Positions 24,678 through 34,348 are shown, counted from the stretch's first letter. The stretch is 64,000 nucleotides of DNA from G965214625 sp965214625 (GCA_965214625.1 OZ243962.1:62001-126000), one strand, 5' to 3'. Translations and numbers: made by a program. Notes: a model not told the origin generated them from the letters alone.

Positions 24678-26612
24678 ATGTCTGAAGAACGCGTTTATCC
24701 AATAGTCAGTAAAGTTGCTGGACGAACACATATCACTGATCAACAATATCTGGAAATGTACCAACGGTCTGTTGATGATCCAGCGGGGTTTTGGGCTGAA
24801 AAGGCGAATGAGTTTGTTGATTGGTTCCGGCCTTGGGAATCCGTCATGCAGATTGACTATCATCAAGCGGACATAAAATGGTTCCAGGGCGGGAAGTTGA
24901 ATGTCAGCTACAACTGTATTGACCGGCATCTTTCGGAGCGGGGTGAGCAAGCGGCGATTATTTGGGAAGGGGATGATCCTGATAAAGATAAAACAATCAC
25001 TTACAATAAATTATTCGAGTTAGTTTGTAAGTTTTCGAATGTACTGAAATCACGGGGTGTCAAAAAAGGGGACCGTGTTTCCATCTATATGCCGATGATT
25101 CCCGAAGCGGCGATTGCCATGCTGGGCTGCGCCAGGATTGGCGCCATTCACTCTATTGTGTTTGGTGGCTTTTCACCGGATGCGTTAAGGGACCGTATTC
25201 TTGATTCGGATTGCCAGGTAGTCATTACCGCCGATGAGGGGCCCCGAGGCGGTAAAAATGTCCCACTCAAGGAAAATGTGGAAATTGCACTGCAAGGGTG
25301 CCCGAATGTGCATACAACGATCGTCGTACAACGAACTGGTAATCCGGTTACCGAAAGTCCGAACAGGGATGTCTGGTATCACGAAGCCATGGCAGCAGCG
25401 TCTGCGGATTGCGCTCCGGAAGAGATGGACGCAGAGGACCCCTTGTTCATTCTGTATACCTCCGGTTCGACCGGCAAGCCCAAGGGGGTGCTCCACACGA
25501 CGGGCGGATATCAATTGTATGTCGCGATGACGCACAAGTATGTCTTTGATTATCACGACGGCGATATATACTGGTGCACAGCGGATGTGGGATGGGTAAC
25601 GGGACATTCCTATATTATCTATGGACCGTTGGCAAACGGCGCAACAACCCTGATGTTTGAAGGGGTGCCGACCTACCCGGATGCGGGCCGATTCTGGCAG
25701 GTGGTGGATAAGCACCAGGTCAATATATTCTATACGGCACCGACCGCGATACGTGCGTTGATGGGGCAGGGCGACGAACTGGTCAAAAAATGGAGTCGGC
25801 GCAGTTTGAGACTATTGGGGACCGTCGGTGAACCGATCAATCCTGAAGCATGGAAATGGTACTACCATGTGGTGGGTGACGAACAGTGTCCTATCGTGGA
25901 TACATGGTGGCAAACAGAAACCGGTGGTATCGCGATCACTCCACTACCCGGGGCAACCAAACTGAAGCCAGGTTCAGCAACACGCCCCTTTTTCGGTATT
26001 CAGCCCGCACTGATGGATGCAGACGGAAACGAACTGGAAGGCGCCACTTCGGGCAATCTGGTGATCAAGCAATCCTGGCCTGGACAAATGCGCACCGTGT
26101 ACGGCGATCATGACCGATTCATAGAGACTTACTTCAAGACCTATCCTGGCTACTATACGACGGGCGATGGCGCGAGACGTGACGAAGATGGATTTTATTG
26201 GATTACCGGACGTGTTGACGACGTGATTAATGTTTCCGGGCATAGAATGGGGACCGCTGAAGTTGAAAGTGCACTGGTGTTGCATGAGCATGTTGCCGAA
26301 GCGGCTGTGGTGGGCTATCCCCATGCAATCAAAGGGCAGGGTATCTATGCCTATGTGACACTGATGGTGGGCATCGAATCCAGTGAGTCGCTCAAAGAGG
26401 AACTGAATAATCTGGTGCGCAAGGAGATCGGCGCGATTGCCAAGCCGGACATCATCCAGTGGGCACCGGGGCTACCGAAAACCCGGTCGGGAAAGATAAT
26501 GCGTCGGATTCTAAGGAAGATTGCGGAAAATGAACTGGAGAATCTCGGTGATACCAGCACATTGGCTGATCCGTCAGTGGTCGAGGACTTGATTTCAAAT
26601 CGATTGTGCTAG
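24678..26612 (+). CDS. acs: Acetyl-coenzyme A synthetase
   Basis: A 644-residue AMP-forming ligase that activates acetate to acetyl-CoA. I use the ATG at 24678 (MSEERVYPIVSKVAG), preceded by a GGGGAAAG Shine-Dalgarno; an in-frame ATG 16 codons upstream has no such signal. Motifs are LFILYTSGSTGKPKGVLHTT (the AMP-binding P-loop), DTWWQTETGGIAITP, and GRVDDVINVSGHRMGTAEVE. The C-terminal lysine region PKTRSGKIMRRILRKI is the known acetylation-controlled site in this family. Length is standard. It stands alone, with no actP or yjcH nearby. Confidence 0.97.
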   Translation: MSEERVYPIVSKVAGRTHITDQQYLEMYQRSVDDPAGFWAEKANEFVDWFRPWESVMQIDYHQADIKWFQGGKLNVSYNCIDRHLSERGEQAAIIWEGDDPDKDKTITYNKLFELVCKFSNVLKSRGVKKGDRVSIYMPMIPEAAIAMLGCARIGAIHSIVFGGFSPDALRDRILDSDCQVVITADEGPRGGKNVPLKENVEIALQGCPNVHTTIVVQRTGNPVTESPNRDVWYHEAMAAASADCAPEEMDAEDPLFILYTSGSTGKPKGVLHTTGGYQLYVAMTHKYVFDYHDGDIYWCTADVGWVTGHSYIIYGPLANGATTLMFEGVPTYPDAGRFWQVVDKHQVNIFYTAPTAIRALMGQGDELVKKWSRRSLRLLGTVGEPINPEAWKWYYHVVGDEQCPIVDTWWQTETGGIAITPLPGATKLKPGSATRPFFGIQPALMDADGNELEGATSGNLVIKQSWPGQMRTVYGDHDRFIETYFKTYPGYYTTGDGARRDEDGFYWITGRVDDVINVSGHRMGTAEVESALVLHEHVAEAAVVGYPHAIKGQGIYAYVTLMVGIESSESLKEELNNLVRKEIGAIAKPDIIQWAPGLPKTRSGKIMRRILRKIAENELENLGDTSTLADPSVVEDLISNRLC

Positions 26613-26732
26613 GGCTATCGTTCGTCTTTGATCAAGACAAACGTTCCCTCAGGCCAAAGGGAAGGGACCTTGCCATTTCTCCGTCAAGGCATTGGACAGC
26701 ATCGTCATTGCAATATTGCCTTTGCGCAATGC

Positions 26733-27494
26733 TCAGATAAAAAATGCCCGAACGCGTTTCAACAGTTCTTGTGGCTTTTCCGCATGGAGCCAATGTCCCG
26801 CTCCATCAATCGTTTTCATTTGCGCATGTGGAAATAGGTTTCTGATCACCTGTTTGCCGTGACTTGAGATAAAGTGTGAATGGGATCCTGAAACAAATAA
26901 TATTTCAGATTTCGATGTATTATTATTTTTATAATCAACAAGAAACCGCAGGTTACTTGAAATGGAGTTAAGATTGACTCGCCACTGGTATCCGTGCCCG
27001 GACCGGACTACATTTTGTAGCAGAAAGCCTCTTGTGGCAGGCTCTTTGATCGTATTTGAGAGTATCTGATCAATATCCTGACGTTTTTTCACTTGAGTAA
27101 AATCAACGGCCAGCATGCTGTCAATCAGTCCTTGATGATCATGGTCGTAAGCAACAGGCGCGATATCGACGATAATCGTCCTGCGGACTGCAATCAACTG
27201 ATTTTGCAGTATGGTCATTGCCGTTTTGCCCCCCATGCTATGACCCATTAAAAACGGATTATGAAAGTGATGTTTTTTGATGAACGAGACAACATCTTCG
27301 GCCAAGAGATCATAATTCATGTCGTTTCGCCAGCCTGACTGGCCATGGTTGCGCAAATCTGGACAGGCGACATAATAGTTTTCCGCCAAGATGCGGTTGA
27401 ATGACCGCCAGTTGCTGACGGAACCGAAGAGACCATGCAATACGACAACCGGAGGATTCAGAGGGTCTCCGTGGCACTCAAAAAACAGATTCAT
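26733..27494 (-). CDS. Alpha/beta hydrolase (YbfF-type esterase)
   Basis: A 253-residue alpha/beta hydrolase beginning MNLFFECHG. The oxyanion loop is VVLHGLFGSVSNWRSFNRIL, followed by CPDLRNHGQSGW, the nucleophile elbow in LMGHSMGGKTAM (Ser about 98), an acid in IIVDIAPVAYDHDHQG or VSGSHS, and the catalytic His in IDGAGHWLHAEKPQELLKRV. This arrangement matches the YbfF/ABHD11 esterase group; its physiological substrate is not known. It converges with acs and is divergent from phoB. Confidence 0.85.
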   Translation of the reverse strand: MNLFFECHGDPLNPPVVVLHGLFGSVSNWRSFNRILAENYYVACPDLRNHGQSGWRNDMNYDLLAEDVVSFIKKHHFHNPFLMGHSMGGKTAMTILQNQLIAVRRTIIVDIAPVAYDHDHQGLIDSMLAVDFTQVKKRQDIDQILSNTIKEPATRGFLLQNVVRSGHGYQWRVNLNSISSNLRFLVDYKNNNTSKSEILFVSGSHSHFISSHGKQVIRNLFPHAQMKTIDGAGHWLHAEKPQELLKRVRAFFI

Positions 27495-27620
27495 TGGTTT
27501 TTGTGCTTTGAGTAGTCGGGGCTGAACAGGGATGAGATGTCCCGTAGCACTTTAATTCCACTATACTTGATGGTTGTATCGCCGAATCAGACCCTCAGAG
27601 AAAATTGGACGCAGATCTTC

Positions 27621-27638
27621 TTGTCATACGCCTGTAAC
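27621..27638 (+). promoter_or_regulatory. Pho box upstream of phoB
   Basis: TTGTCAT-ACGC-CTGTAAC: two 7-base half-sites with a 4-base spacer, close to the CTGTCAT-N4-CTGTCAT consensus recognised by PhoB. It ends 23 bases before the phoB ATG, with an AT-rich -10-like TAACTT at about 27651. This points to phoBR autoregulation under phosphate starvation. Confidence 0.8.
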
Positions 27639-27661
27639 AAATTTCGATTTAACTTAGCTTT

Positions 27662-28351
27662 ATGGCCAAGAACACCGTATTGATCGTAGAGGATGATACC
27701 GCATTAAACGATATGTTGCGGTTTGTGCTTGAAAGAAATGGGTACCGTACCTTGCAGGCCGAAAATGCAATCAAGGCCGACCAGTGCATCAAAAGACATA
27801 TCCCAGAAGTCATTTTGCTGGACTGGATGTTACCGGGCATGACCGGCATAGACTATGCCAAAAAGCTGAAGTCGCACCCACTGACCACCGACATTTCGAT
27901 TATCATGATCACGGCTCGAAGTGAGGAAGAAGACAAAATTCGCGGATTGGACTGCGGCGCGGATGACTACGTCACCAAACCCTTTTCCAACAACGAACTG
28001 TTGGCCCGAATCCGTTCGGCCGTAAGAAGAGTCAAACCGCACCAGTCAGGTGAAGCGATAACGTATGAAAACATTACCATTGACCCTAAAAGTCACACAT
28101 TGAGAATCAAGGGTCAACTGGTCGATATCGGCATGAAAGAATTTCAGTTACTCTACCTGTTTTTGAGAAAACCTGACAGGGTCTACAACCGGACACAATT
28201 GCTGGATCAGGTGTGGGGCAAAGACAGTTATGTAGATGATCGAACAGTGGATGTATATATCCGTCGATTACGCTCCACTTTGGAAGAACACGCGTATGGC
28301 AAATTGATTGCAACCATACGTGGGGTAGGGTATCGGCTCGCATTGGGCTAG
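27662..28351 (+). CDS. phoB: Phosphate regulon response regulator PhoB
   Basis: A 229-residue OmpR-family regulator. The receiver domain has acidic pocket E10/D11/D12 (IVEDDTALND), phosphoacceptor D54 (ILLDWMLPGMTG), T in MITARSEE and K in DDYVTKPFSN. The C-terminal winged helix ends DRTVDVYIRRLRSTLEE and IRGVGYRLA. It is activated by PhoR and binds Pho boxes; candidates precede its own gene and pstS. phoR starts 15 bases downstream. Confidence 0.97.
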   Translation: MAKNTVLIVEDDTALNDMLRFVLERNGYRTLQAENAIKADQCIKRHIPEVILLDWMLPGMTGIDYAKKLKSHPLTTDISIIMITARSEEEDKIRGLDCGADDYVTKPFSNNELLARIRSAVRRVKPHQSGEAITYENITIDPKSHTLRIKGQLVDIGMKEFQLLYLFLRKPDRVYNRTQLLDQVWGKDSYVDDRTVDVYIRRLRSTLEEHAYGKLIATIRGVGYRLALG

Positions 28352-28366
28352 CCCATTTTTCGATTC

Positions 28367-29587
28367 ATGTGGGAGGGGTGGCTCTATCGGGACAGCAACA
28401 GTATCTGGATGATACTGGGACTGCTGATCGGATTGTTTATCGCCTTGATCTTCTATGCAAGTTGGCGACTTTTCTTTGCGCAAAAAGCCAGGCGCATAAC
28501 CAACGGAACACGACAGGAACAGAATGCAGATAATGGGCAACGAGACAAGGAGCTTCATGAAGGCATGTCGTCACTTCCTGATGCCATCATTGTTTTACGT
28601 GATAATTTGGAGATAGAGTGGTGCAATACCACCGCAACGGAATGGTTTGATCTGGATACGGTTCAATATCGACAGACCACATTACCGCGATTATTCAACG
28701 ACCAGGCGCTGGTGGACTATATCACTGGTGGTCGATATACCGAATCATTTGACTGTGTTGCTCCGGGCAATCGGCAGATCAGTATTCGAATTCGCATTGC
28801 ACCGTATCGGGATGGTTTGCTCTTGCTACAGGCAAGAAATGTTACCCAGATCAAACAGCTTGAACAGATAAGAAGAGATTTTGTATCCAATGCTTCCCAT
28901 GAATTAAGAACGCCGATCAGTGTGCTGTATGGATATCTGGAAATGATGAAGGACGAAGGAGAGAAGACGATTGACAAACAATGGCGACATGCGATTGACC
29001 AGATGTACAAACAGACGGAACGGATAAAAAAAATAGTGGACGATATGATGATACTGTCCCGACTGGAAGCCGCCGTACCGAAAGAGCAACATGAGTACAT
29101 CGATATTGTTGGGCTCCTGGAGTCGGCATGTTACAACACTAAAATTCTAAGTGGGAAAAAGCGCCATCGGTTTGAAACCCAGATCGATCCCAACTTTGCG
29201 TTATATGGAAACCACAAGGAGATCGAAAGCCTGGTTGCCAATCTGCTTTCCAATGCGGTTCGCTATACACCGAAAAAGGGGACCATTACCGTCTCTTGGG
29301 AGATTGACCTGCTTGGCGCAACCCTTTCAGTGAGTGATACCGGTATCGGTATTGAGTCGGAAGAAATCCCCCGATTGACCGAGCGCTTTTATCGCATTGA
29401 TTCAGGCCGCTCCCGTGAGACCGGGGGGACAGGTCTGGGGTTGGCGATTGTCAATCACATTGTTACCCGACATGACGCGGACTTGATCATTGACAGTGAA
29501 GTTGGAAAAGGCAGTCGGTTCAATGTTCATTTCCCTAAAGACCGCATCAAGAATAACAACGAGCAAGTCAATTTGTTGTTGAATTGA
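28367..29587 (+). CDS. phoR: Phosphate regulon sensor histidine kinase PhoR
   Basis: A 406-residue membrane kinase with an N-terminal hydrophobic segment (about residues 14-36), a PAS-like domain (about 65-165, SSLPDAIIVLRDNLEIEWCN), and the phosphorylated H178 in VSNASHELRTPISVLYGYL. The HATPase domain follows, with N-box VANLLSNAVRYTPK, G1 SVSDTGIGIESEEIPRL and G2 TGGTGLGLAIVNHIV. It lacks a large periplasmic sensor, as is normal for PhoR, which takes its signal from the Pst transporter through PhoU. Confidence 0.97.
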   Translation: MWEGWLYRDSNSIWMILGLLIGLFIALIFYASWRLFFAQKARRITNGTRQEQNADNGQRDKELHEGMSSLPDAIIVLRDNLEIEWCNTTATEWFDLDTVQYRQTTLPRLFNDQALVDYITGGRYTESFDCVAPGNRQISIRIRIAPYRDGLLLLQARNVTQIKQLEQIRRDFVSNASHELRTPISVLYGYLEMMKDEGEKTIDKQWRHAIDQMYKQTERIKKIVDDMMILSRLEAAVPKEQHEYIDIVGLLESACYNTKILSGKKRHRFETQIDPNFALYGNHKEIESLVANLLSNAVRYTPKKGTITVSWEIDLLGATLSVSDTGIGIESEEIPRLTERFYRIDSGRSRETGGTGLGLAIVNHIVTRHDADLIIDSEVGKGSRFNVHFPKDRIKNNNEQVNLLLN

Positions 29588-29777
29588 TGCCGTCACCCGT
29601 ACGGGGGTTGTCTGGGTTCAAGATGGTCCGGAAGATTCACTGTTCATTGAATCGGTGTTCAACGATCAAGCGGCCAATCCGGATTTGGCACATAACATGC
29701 CTTTATTTCGAATGTTGAAAAATTAAATATAAATATCAATATCTTATGCATATATTTTTAATTTTAACTTTAATAAC

Positions 29778-29795
29778 ATGTAATCTAACTGCAAT
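29778..29795 (+). promoter_or_regulatory. Pho box upstream of pstS
   Basis: ATGTAAT-CTAA-CTGCAAT, a 7-4-7 arrangement resembling the PhoB consensus, lies in a very AT-rich segment and is followed 7 bases later by TAATAC as a candidate -10. It ends about 78 bases upstream of the pstS ATG. The match is weaker than that at phoB. Confidence 0.6.
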
Positions 29796-29873
29796 ATTTC
29801 TTTAATACTCAATTCATTAAGTTGATCTAACTTGGCGTTTCACAATTTTTAATATTTAGTGAGTAATAGAAAT

Positions 29874-30923
29874 ATGAATAGAAATATGTACAGATACCTC
29901 CCGAAATTTTTTGCACTATTGCTTGTTGTCTCCGCTTCGTCGGTCGAAGCACGTAACAACATACAGATTGTGGGTTCGTCCACTGTCTACCCGTTTGCGA
30001 CAGTGGTCGCTGAAAAATTCGGCAAGACCAGTGACTTTAAAACCCCCATTATCGAATCAACCGGTTCAGGGGGTGGCATGAAATTGTTCTGTAGTGGGGT
30101 AGGGGACTCCCATCCGGATTTCACCAATGCATCTCGTCGTATCAAAAAATCCGAGTACGATCAATGTCTGGAAAACGGAGTGTCCGATATTATCGAGGTC
30201 AAAATTGGCTATGATGGCATTGTGATTGGTAATTCACTGGAGGCCGAACAATTGGCGTTGACCCGAAAAGATATTTTTCTGGCTCTGGCCAAAGAGATTC
30301 CCAATCCAGATGGTAGTGAGACACTGGTCGCGAATACCTACCAAACATGGCAGGATGTGAATGCTTCCCTTCCAGCCATCAAAATCGAAGTGCTTGGCCC
30401 TCCTCCGACTTCCGGGACACGGGATGCCTTTGTCGAATTGGCAATGGAAGGCGGCTGCAAAACATATGACTGGATAAAGGCAATGAAAAAGACGGACAAA
30501 AATGCGTATAAGGTCCTGTGCCATACCATCCGGGAAGATGGAGCATTTATCGAGACAGGTGAAAATGATAATTTGATTGTACAGAAACTGCGTGAGAACC
30601 CTAAGGCACTGGGTGTCTTCGGGTTCAGTTTTCTTGATCAGAATGCCGATGTGATCCAAGGCTCAAAAGTAGACGGCGTTGCGCCTGAATTCGAGGCAAT
30701 CGCTGATGGATCCTATCCGGTCTCACGCCCGCTTTATTTTTACGGGAAAAAGGCGCATATCGGTATTGTCCCTGGAATTGCCGAATACATGGCGGCGTTT
30801 ACTGATGAAGCTGCTTTCGGAGAAGAGGGTTATCTGACGGATAAAGGATTGATTCCGATGCCTGAAGAAGAGCGTGTCAAATTCAGCAACGACGTAAAAA
30901 ATCTGGTCGCCCTGCAAATGTAA
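29874..30923 (+). CDS. pstS: Phosphate ABC transporter substrate-binding protein PstS
   Basis: A roughly 349-residue periplasmic phosphate-binding protein. A GTG at 29859 extends the frame by five codons; I prefer the ATG at 29874 with GTGAG about ten bases upstream. The signal peptide covers about residues 1-26 (FFALLLVVSASSVEA). The phosphate-site motifs are IVGSSTVYPFATVVAEKFG, ESTGSGGGMKLFCSGVG, and PPTSGTRDAFVELA. It resembles the SphX/PstS type. It opens the pstSCAB-phoU run and has a Pho box upstream and a hairpin downstream. Confidence 0.95.
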   Translation: MNRNMYRYLPKFFALLLVVSASSVEARNNIQIVGSSTVYPFATVVAEKFGKTSDFKTPIIESTGSGGGMKLFCSGVGDSHPDFTNASRRIKKSEYDQCLENGVSDIIEVKIGYDGIVIGNSLEAEQLALTRKDIFLALAKEIPNPDGSETLVANTYQTWQDVNASLPAIKIEVLGPPPTSGTRDAFVELAMEGGCKTYDWIKAMKKTDKNAYKVLCHTIREDGAFIETGENDNLIVQKLRENPKALGVFGFSFLDQNADVIQGSKVDGVAPEFEAIADGSYPVSRPLYFYGKKAHIGIVPGIAEYMAAFTDEAAFGEEGYLTDKGLIPMPEEERVKFSNDVKNLVALQM

Positions 30924-30950
30924 ATTTTTCTCACCGTTGATTTGGGAATG

Positions 30951-30985
30951 GACCGGCTTTCACCTTTGGCAGGTCGAGGCCGGTC
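30951..30985 (+). terminator. Hairpin between pstS and pstC (possible partial terminator or mRNA stabiliser)
   Basis: Arms GACCGGC (30951-30957) and GCCGGTC (30979-30985) are perfect complements, with a nested ACCT/AGGT pair inside (30962-30965 and 30971-30974). The following GTTTGTTATT is only a weak T-tract. Such a structure could explain excess production of the binding protein over the membrane subunits. Confidence 0.5.
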
Positions 30986-31183
30986 GTTTGTTATTGTCAT
31001 TTTCGGTGTCATTTAGTCTGGTGAATATCCTGAATTTTGACGTAAGATGTTCTTCATTTGACGGGTTTCGCACTGTGTGGTTGGGTAAAACGGGACTGTA
31101 AAGCAAAAGGTGTGACAAAAGATGCCAGCTGGTCATGACAAATCGATTCAGATGATAACCGCCGATAACGATAAAATATAACG

Positions 31184-32188
31184 ATGGAAATTCTGGTCCT
31201 GTTATTTGTTCTTTTTATCCTGTCGCCGTGTCTGTTGATTATTGCGTTAAATCTTTGCAAACGTAATCGTATCTTGAGAAATAAGATCGAATCGGTCATC
31301 CGATTTTTTCTCATTTCCTGTGCCTGTTTGGCCATCTTTACGACCGTCGGTATCGTTTTGTCTGTGCTGTTCGAGTCGGTGCGTTTTTTCAAGGTAATTC
31401 CTATCACTGACTTCCTGTTTGGCCTGGAGTGGTCGCCGCAAACAGCAATCAGAAGTGACCAGGTCGGATCGTCAGGGGCTTTCGGTGCCGTTCCACTATT
31501 TGCCGGTACATTTCTGATTACCATTATCGCCATGTTGATCGCGGTACCGTTCGGGCTGATGTCGGCCATCTATCTGTCTGAATACGCCAATCATCGGATT
31601 CGCACGATTGGAAAACCGCTGTTGGAAATATTGGCGGGCATTCCAACCGTCGTATATGGATTTTTTGCAGCGCTCACCGTTGCACCGATGATTCGTCGAA
31701 GTCTCGAGTCTTTTGGATTGTCGGTTTCAAGCGAAAGTGCACTCGCAGCCGGGGTTGTGATGGGAATCATGATATTGCCCTTTGTGTCCTCCTTATCCGA
31801 TGACGTGATCAATGCAGTGCCACAATCACTGAGGGACGGTTCTTACGGACTCGGGGCAACCCAATCTGAAACGATTAAAAGAGTGATACTTCCCGCTGCG
31901 TTACCGGGTATTGTTGGCAGTATCCTGTTGGCGGTTTCCAGGGCGATTGGGGAAACCATGATCGTTGTGATGGCCGCCGGACTGTCCGCCAATCTGACAG
32001 CGAATCCGTTCGAGTCGGTGACCACCGTCACTGTTCAGATTGTGACCTTACTGATTGGAGACCAGGAATTCGACAGTCCGAAAACACTGGCCGCTTTTGC
32101 GCTTGGGTTGACACTATTTGTCATTACACTGGTTTTGAATGTCATTGCGCTTAAAGTCGTGCAGAAATTCAAGGAGCAATACGAATGA
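31184..32188 (+). CDS. pstC: Phosphate ABC transporter permease PstC
   Basis: A 334-residue inner-membrane permease with about seven spans. The conserved cytoplasmic loop reads VPQSLRDGSYGLGATQSETI, preceding VILPAALPGIVGSILLAVSRAIGE, the EAA-type ATPase contact. The region SEYANHRIRTIGKPLLEILA and GIPTVVYGFFAALTV are family marks. The start at 31184 follows the pstS gap of 260 bases; the end overlaps pstA by 4 bases. Confidence 0.95.
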   Translation: MEILVLLFVLFILSPCLLIIALNLCKRNRILRNKIESVIRFFLISCACLAIFTTVGIVLSVLFESVRFFKVIPITDFLFGLEWSPQTAIRSDQVGSSGAFGAVPLFAGTFLITIIAMLIAVPFGLMSAIYLSEYANHRIRTIGKPLLEILAGIPTVVYGFFAALTVAPMIRRSLESFGLSVSSESALAAGVVMGIMILPFVSSLSDDVINAVPQSLRDGSYGLGATQSETIKRVILPAALPGIVGSILLAVSRAIGETMIVVMAAGLSANLTANPFESVTTVTVQIVTLLIGDQEFDSPKTLAAFALGLTLFVITLVLNVIALKVVQKFKEQYE

Positions 32189-33453
32189 ATACGGCTGAAA
32201 TTATTCAATTGAGTATTGCCAAGCGCTATCGCCAGGAGCGTCGGTTTCGCTTATATGGATTATCCGCAATCATTTTAGGGATTATCTTCTTGTTTTTTCT
32301 GCTCTTTATAACGGTATCGAATGGTTATACCGCGCTACAGCAGACGTATGTTGCGCTTGACATCACCCTCAGTGAAGCGGATTTTGATGGTGATGTCCGT
32401 GACGAATCACTGAAATCAGCCAATTATGGTGCAATGATCAAAAGGACATTGCGCGAAGACTTTCCTCACGTCTCCAAACGACGGGAAAAGAAAGCACTCT
32501 ACAAGATTGTGAGCGGGGGTGCCGAATACAGTCTGAGGCAGTCTGTCATAGACGATCCAGACCTGATTGGCAAGACAACACGGTTCTGGTTGCTGGCTGA
32601 TGATGAGGTGGATATGTTGATAAAGGGAAAAATCAAAAGGGAAACACCGGAAAAATTCCGACCCCTGAAAAATAATACGATCAGTTGGGTGGACCAGTTG
32701 TCGGAGCAGGGGAGGGTTGAGAAACGCTTTAATATCCCTTTCTTTAACGCGGGTGATTCACGGGAACCTGAGCAGGCAGGCATTCGCGGCGCTGTGATGG
32801 GTTCGTTTTTTACCATCCTTGTCACCATGCTGCTTGCCTTTCCGATCGGCGTCGCAGCCGCAATCTATTTGCAGGAATTTGCGCCCAAAAATAAAATCAC
32901 CAATTTAATCGAGGTCAACATCAATAATTTAGCTGCGGTTCCCTCGATTATTTTTGGACTATTGGGTTTGGCAATCTTCATCAATTTTTTTGGATTACCC
33001 CGGTCAATCCCTCTGGTCGGGGGGATGGTCCTGGCATTAATGACGCTGCCTACCATCATCATTTCAAGCAGGGGGGCGTTGGCTGCGGTTCCGCCAAGTA
33101 TCCGTGAAGCCGCGTTGGGTGTTGGCGCCTCGCCCATTCAGACTATCTTGCATCATGTTTTACCTTTGGCAATGCCAGGGATGTTGACAGGGACCATTAT
33201 CGGACTGGCCCAGGCCTTGGGAGAAACAGCACCACTACTCGTTATTGGTATGGTGGCCTTCATTGTTGATATTCCGTCAGGACCGATGGATCCCGGAACG
33301 GTATTGCCTGTGCAGATATATTTGTGGTCAGACAGTCCAGAGCGTGCATTCGTGGAAAGAACCTCCGCAGCAATTATGATACTTTTAGTCTTTCTGGTCG
33401 CGATTAATGGATTGATTGTTTTGCTCAGGAAAAAACTGGAACGACGTTGGTAA
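32185..33453 (+). CDS. pstA: Phosphate ABC transporter permease PstA
   Basis: A 422-residue permease, longer than E. coli PstA (296). The extra length is a hydrophilic, charged segment between the first membrane span (about residues 28-50) and the second (about 208-230), most likely a periplasmic domain. The transporter core is conserved: AAAIYLQEFAPKNK, NLAAVPSIIFGLLGLAIF, and VPPSIREAALGVGASPIQTI for ATPase contact. Long-type PstA is known in several marine gammaproteobacteria; the role of the insert is unknown. It overlaps pstC by 4 bases. Confidence 0.94.
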   Translation: MNTAEIIQLSIAKRYRQERRFRLYGLSAIILGIIFLFFLLFITVSNGYTALQQTYVALDITLSEADFDGDVRDESLKSANYGAMIKRTLREDFPHVSKRREKKALYKIVSGGAEYSLRQSVIDDPDLIGKTTRFWLLADDEVDMLIKGKIKRETPEKFRPLKNNTISWVDQLSEQGRVEKRFNIPFFNAGDSREPEQAGIRGAVMGSFFTILVTMLLAFPIGVAAAIYLQEFAPKNKITNLIEVNINNLAAVPSIIFGLLGLAIFINFFGLPRSIPLVGGMVLALMTLPTIIISSRGALAAVPPSIREAALGVGASPIQTILHHVLPLAMPGMLTGTIIGLAQALGETAPLLVIGMVAFIVDIPSGPMDPGTVLPVQIYLWSDSPERAFVERTSAAIMILLVFLVAINGLIVLLRKKLERRW

Positions 33454-33472
33454 TTTAGGCTGGAAAATCAAT

Positions 33473-34348
33473 ATGAGCCCATCACTTTCCGAAAAACCAA
33501 TGCCTGATTTCTTGACGGGGCAAAAATCAAAGACTGATCTGGACCCGCTGACGGACCCCAACTTCCAGACGGTCGGCGAAAGTCGGGTCAACAATCCCTC
33601 GATGACCTGTCGGGATGTCAATGTTTTTTATAGTGACAAACAGGCCATAGCCGATGTTTCACTGGACATTGGGCGCAATGAGGTAATTGCGATGATTGGC
33701 CCTTCCGGGTGTGGCAAATCGACTTTTTTACGCTGCTTGAATAGGATGAATGACACGATTGATATCTGTCGAGTCGAGGGTGAAATTACATTGGAAGGAA
33801 AAAATATCTATGACAAGGAAATGGATATTGTCTTTCTGCGAGCAAGGGTAGGGATGGTCTTTCAAAAACCGAATCCGTTTCCAAAATCACTCTATGACAA
33901 CGTGGCCTACGGCGTCAGGCTGCATGGATTGGCGAACAATAAATCCGAATTGGACGATATCGTTGAATCCAGTCTCAAAAAAGCAGGGCTTTGGCGTGAG
34001 GTCAGTGACCGACTCGATAAACCAGGGACAGGCCTGTCTGGTGGACAGCAACAGCGTTTGTGTATTGCAAGGGCGATCGCTATCCGCCCGGAAGTGATTC
34101 TCATGGATGAGCCCTGTTCAGCTCTGGACCCGATCGCAACAGCGGTGATCGAAGAATTGATTGATGACCTTCGTCAGCAATATTCAATCTGTATCGTCAC
34201 CCATTCGATGCAACAAGCAGCGAGAGTGTCGCAACGGACGGCTTATTTCCATTTGGGCAAGCTGATCGAAATTGGTTCCACAAGCGACATGTTTACCAAT
34301 CCGACGCACCCGCTCACTGAAGGCTACATTACAGGAAGATTCGGATAA
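33473..34348 (+). CDS. pstB: Phosphate ABC transporter ATP-binding protein PstB
   Basis: A 291-residue ABC ATPase. I use the ATG at 33473 (MSPSLSEKPMPDFL), since the upstream frame only overlaps the end of pstA. Walker A is GPSGCGKST (about residues 76-84), then FLRCLNRMNDTI and VGMVFQKPNPFPKSLYDNVA, which are typical of PstB. Signature LSGGQQQRLCIARAIA, Walker B VILMDEPCSALDP and switch IVTHSMQQAARVS follow. The N-terminal 40 residues are an unusual polar extension. phoU starts 28 bases downstream. Confidence 0.96.
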   Translation: MSPSLSEKPMPDFLTGQKSKTDLDPLTDPNFQTVGESRVNNPSMTCRDVNVFYSDKQAIADVSLDIGRNEVIAMIGPSGCGKSTFLRCLNRMNDTIDICRVEGEITLEGKNIYDKEMDIVFLRARVGMVFQKPNPFPKSLYDNVAYGVRLHGLANNKSELDDIVESSLKKAGLWREVSDRLDKPGTGLSGGQQQRLCIARAIAIRPEVILMDEPCSALDPIATAVIEELIDDLRQQYSICIVTHSMQQAARVSQRTAYFHLGKLIEIGSTSDMFTNPTHPLTEGYITGRFG

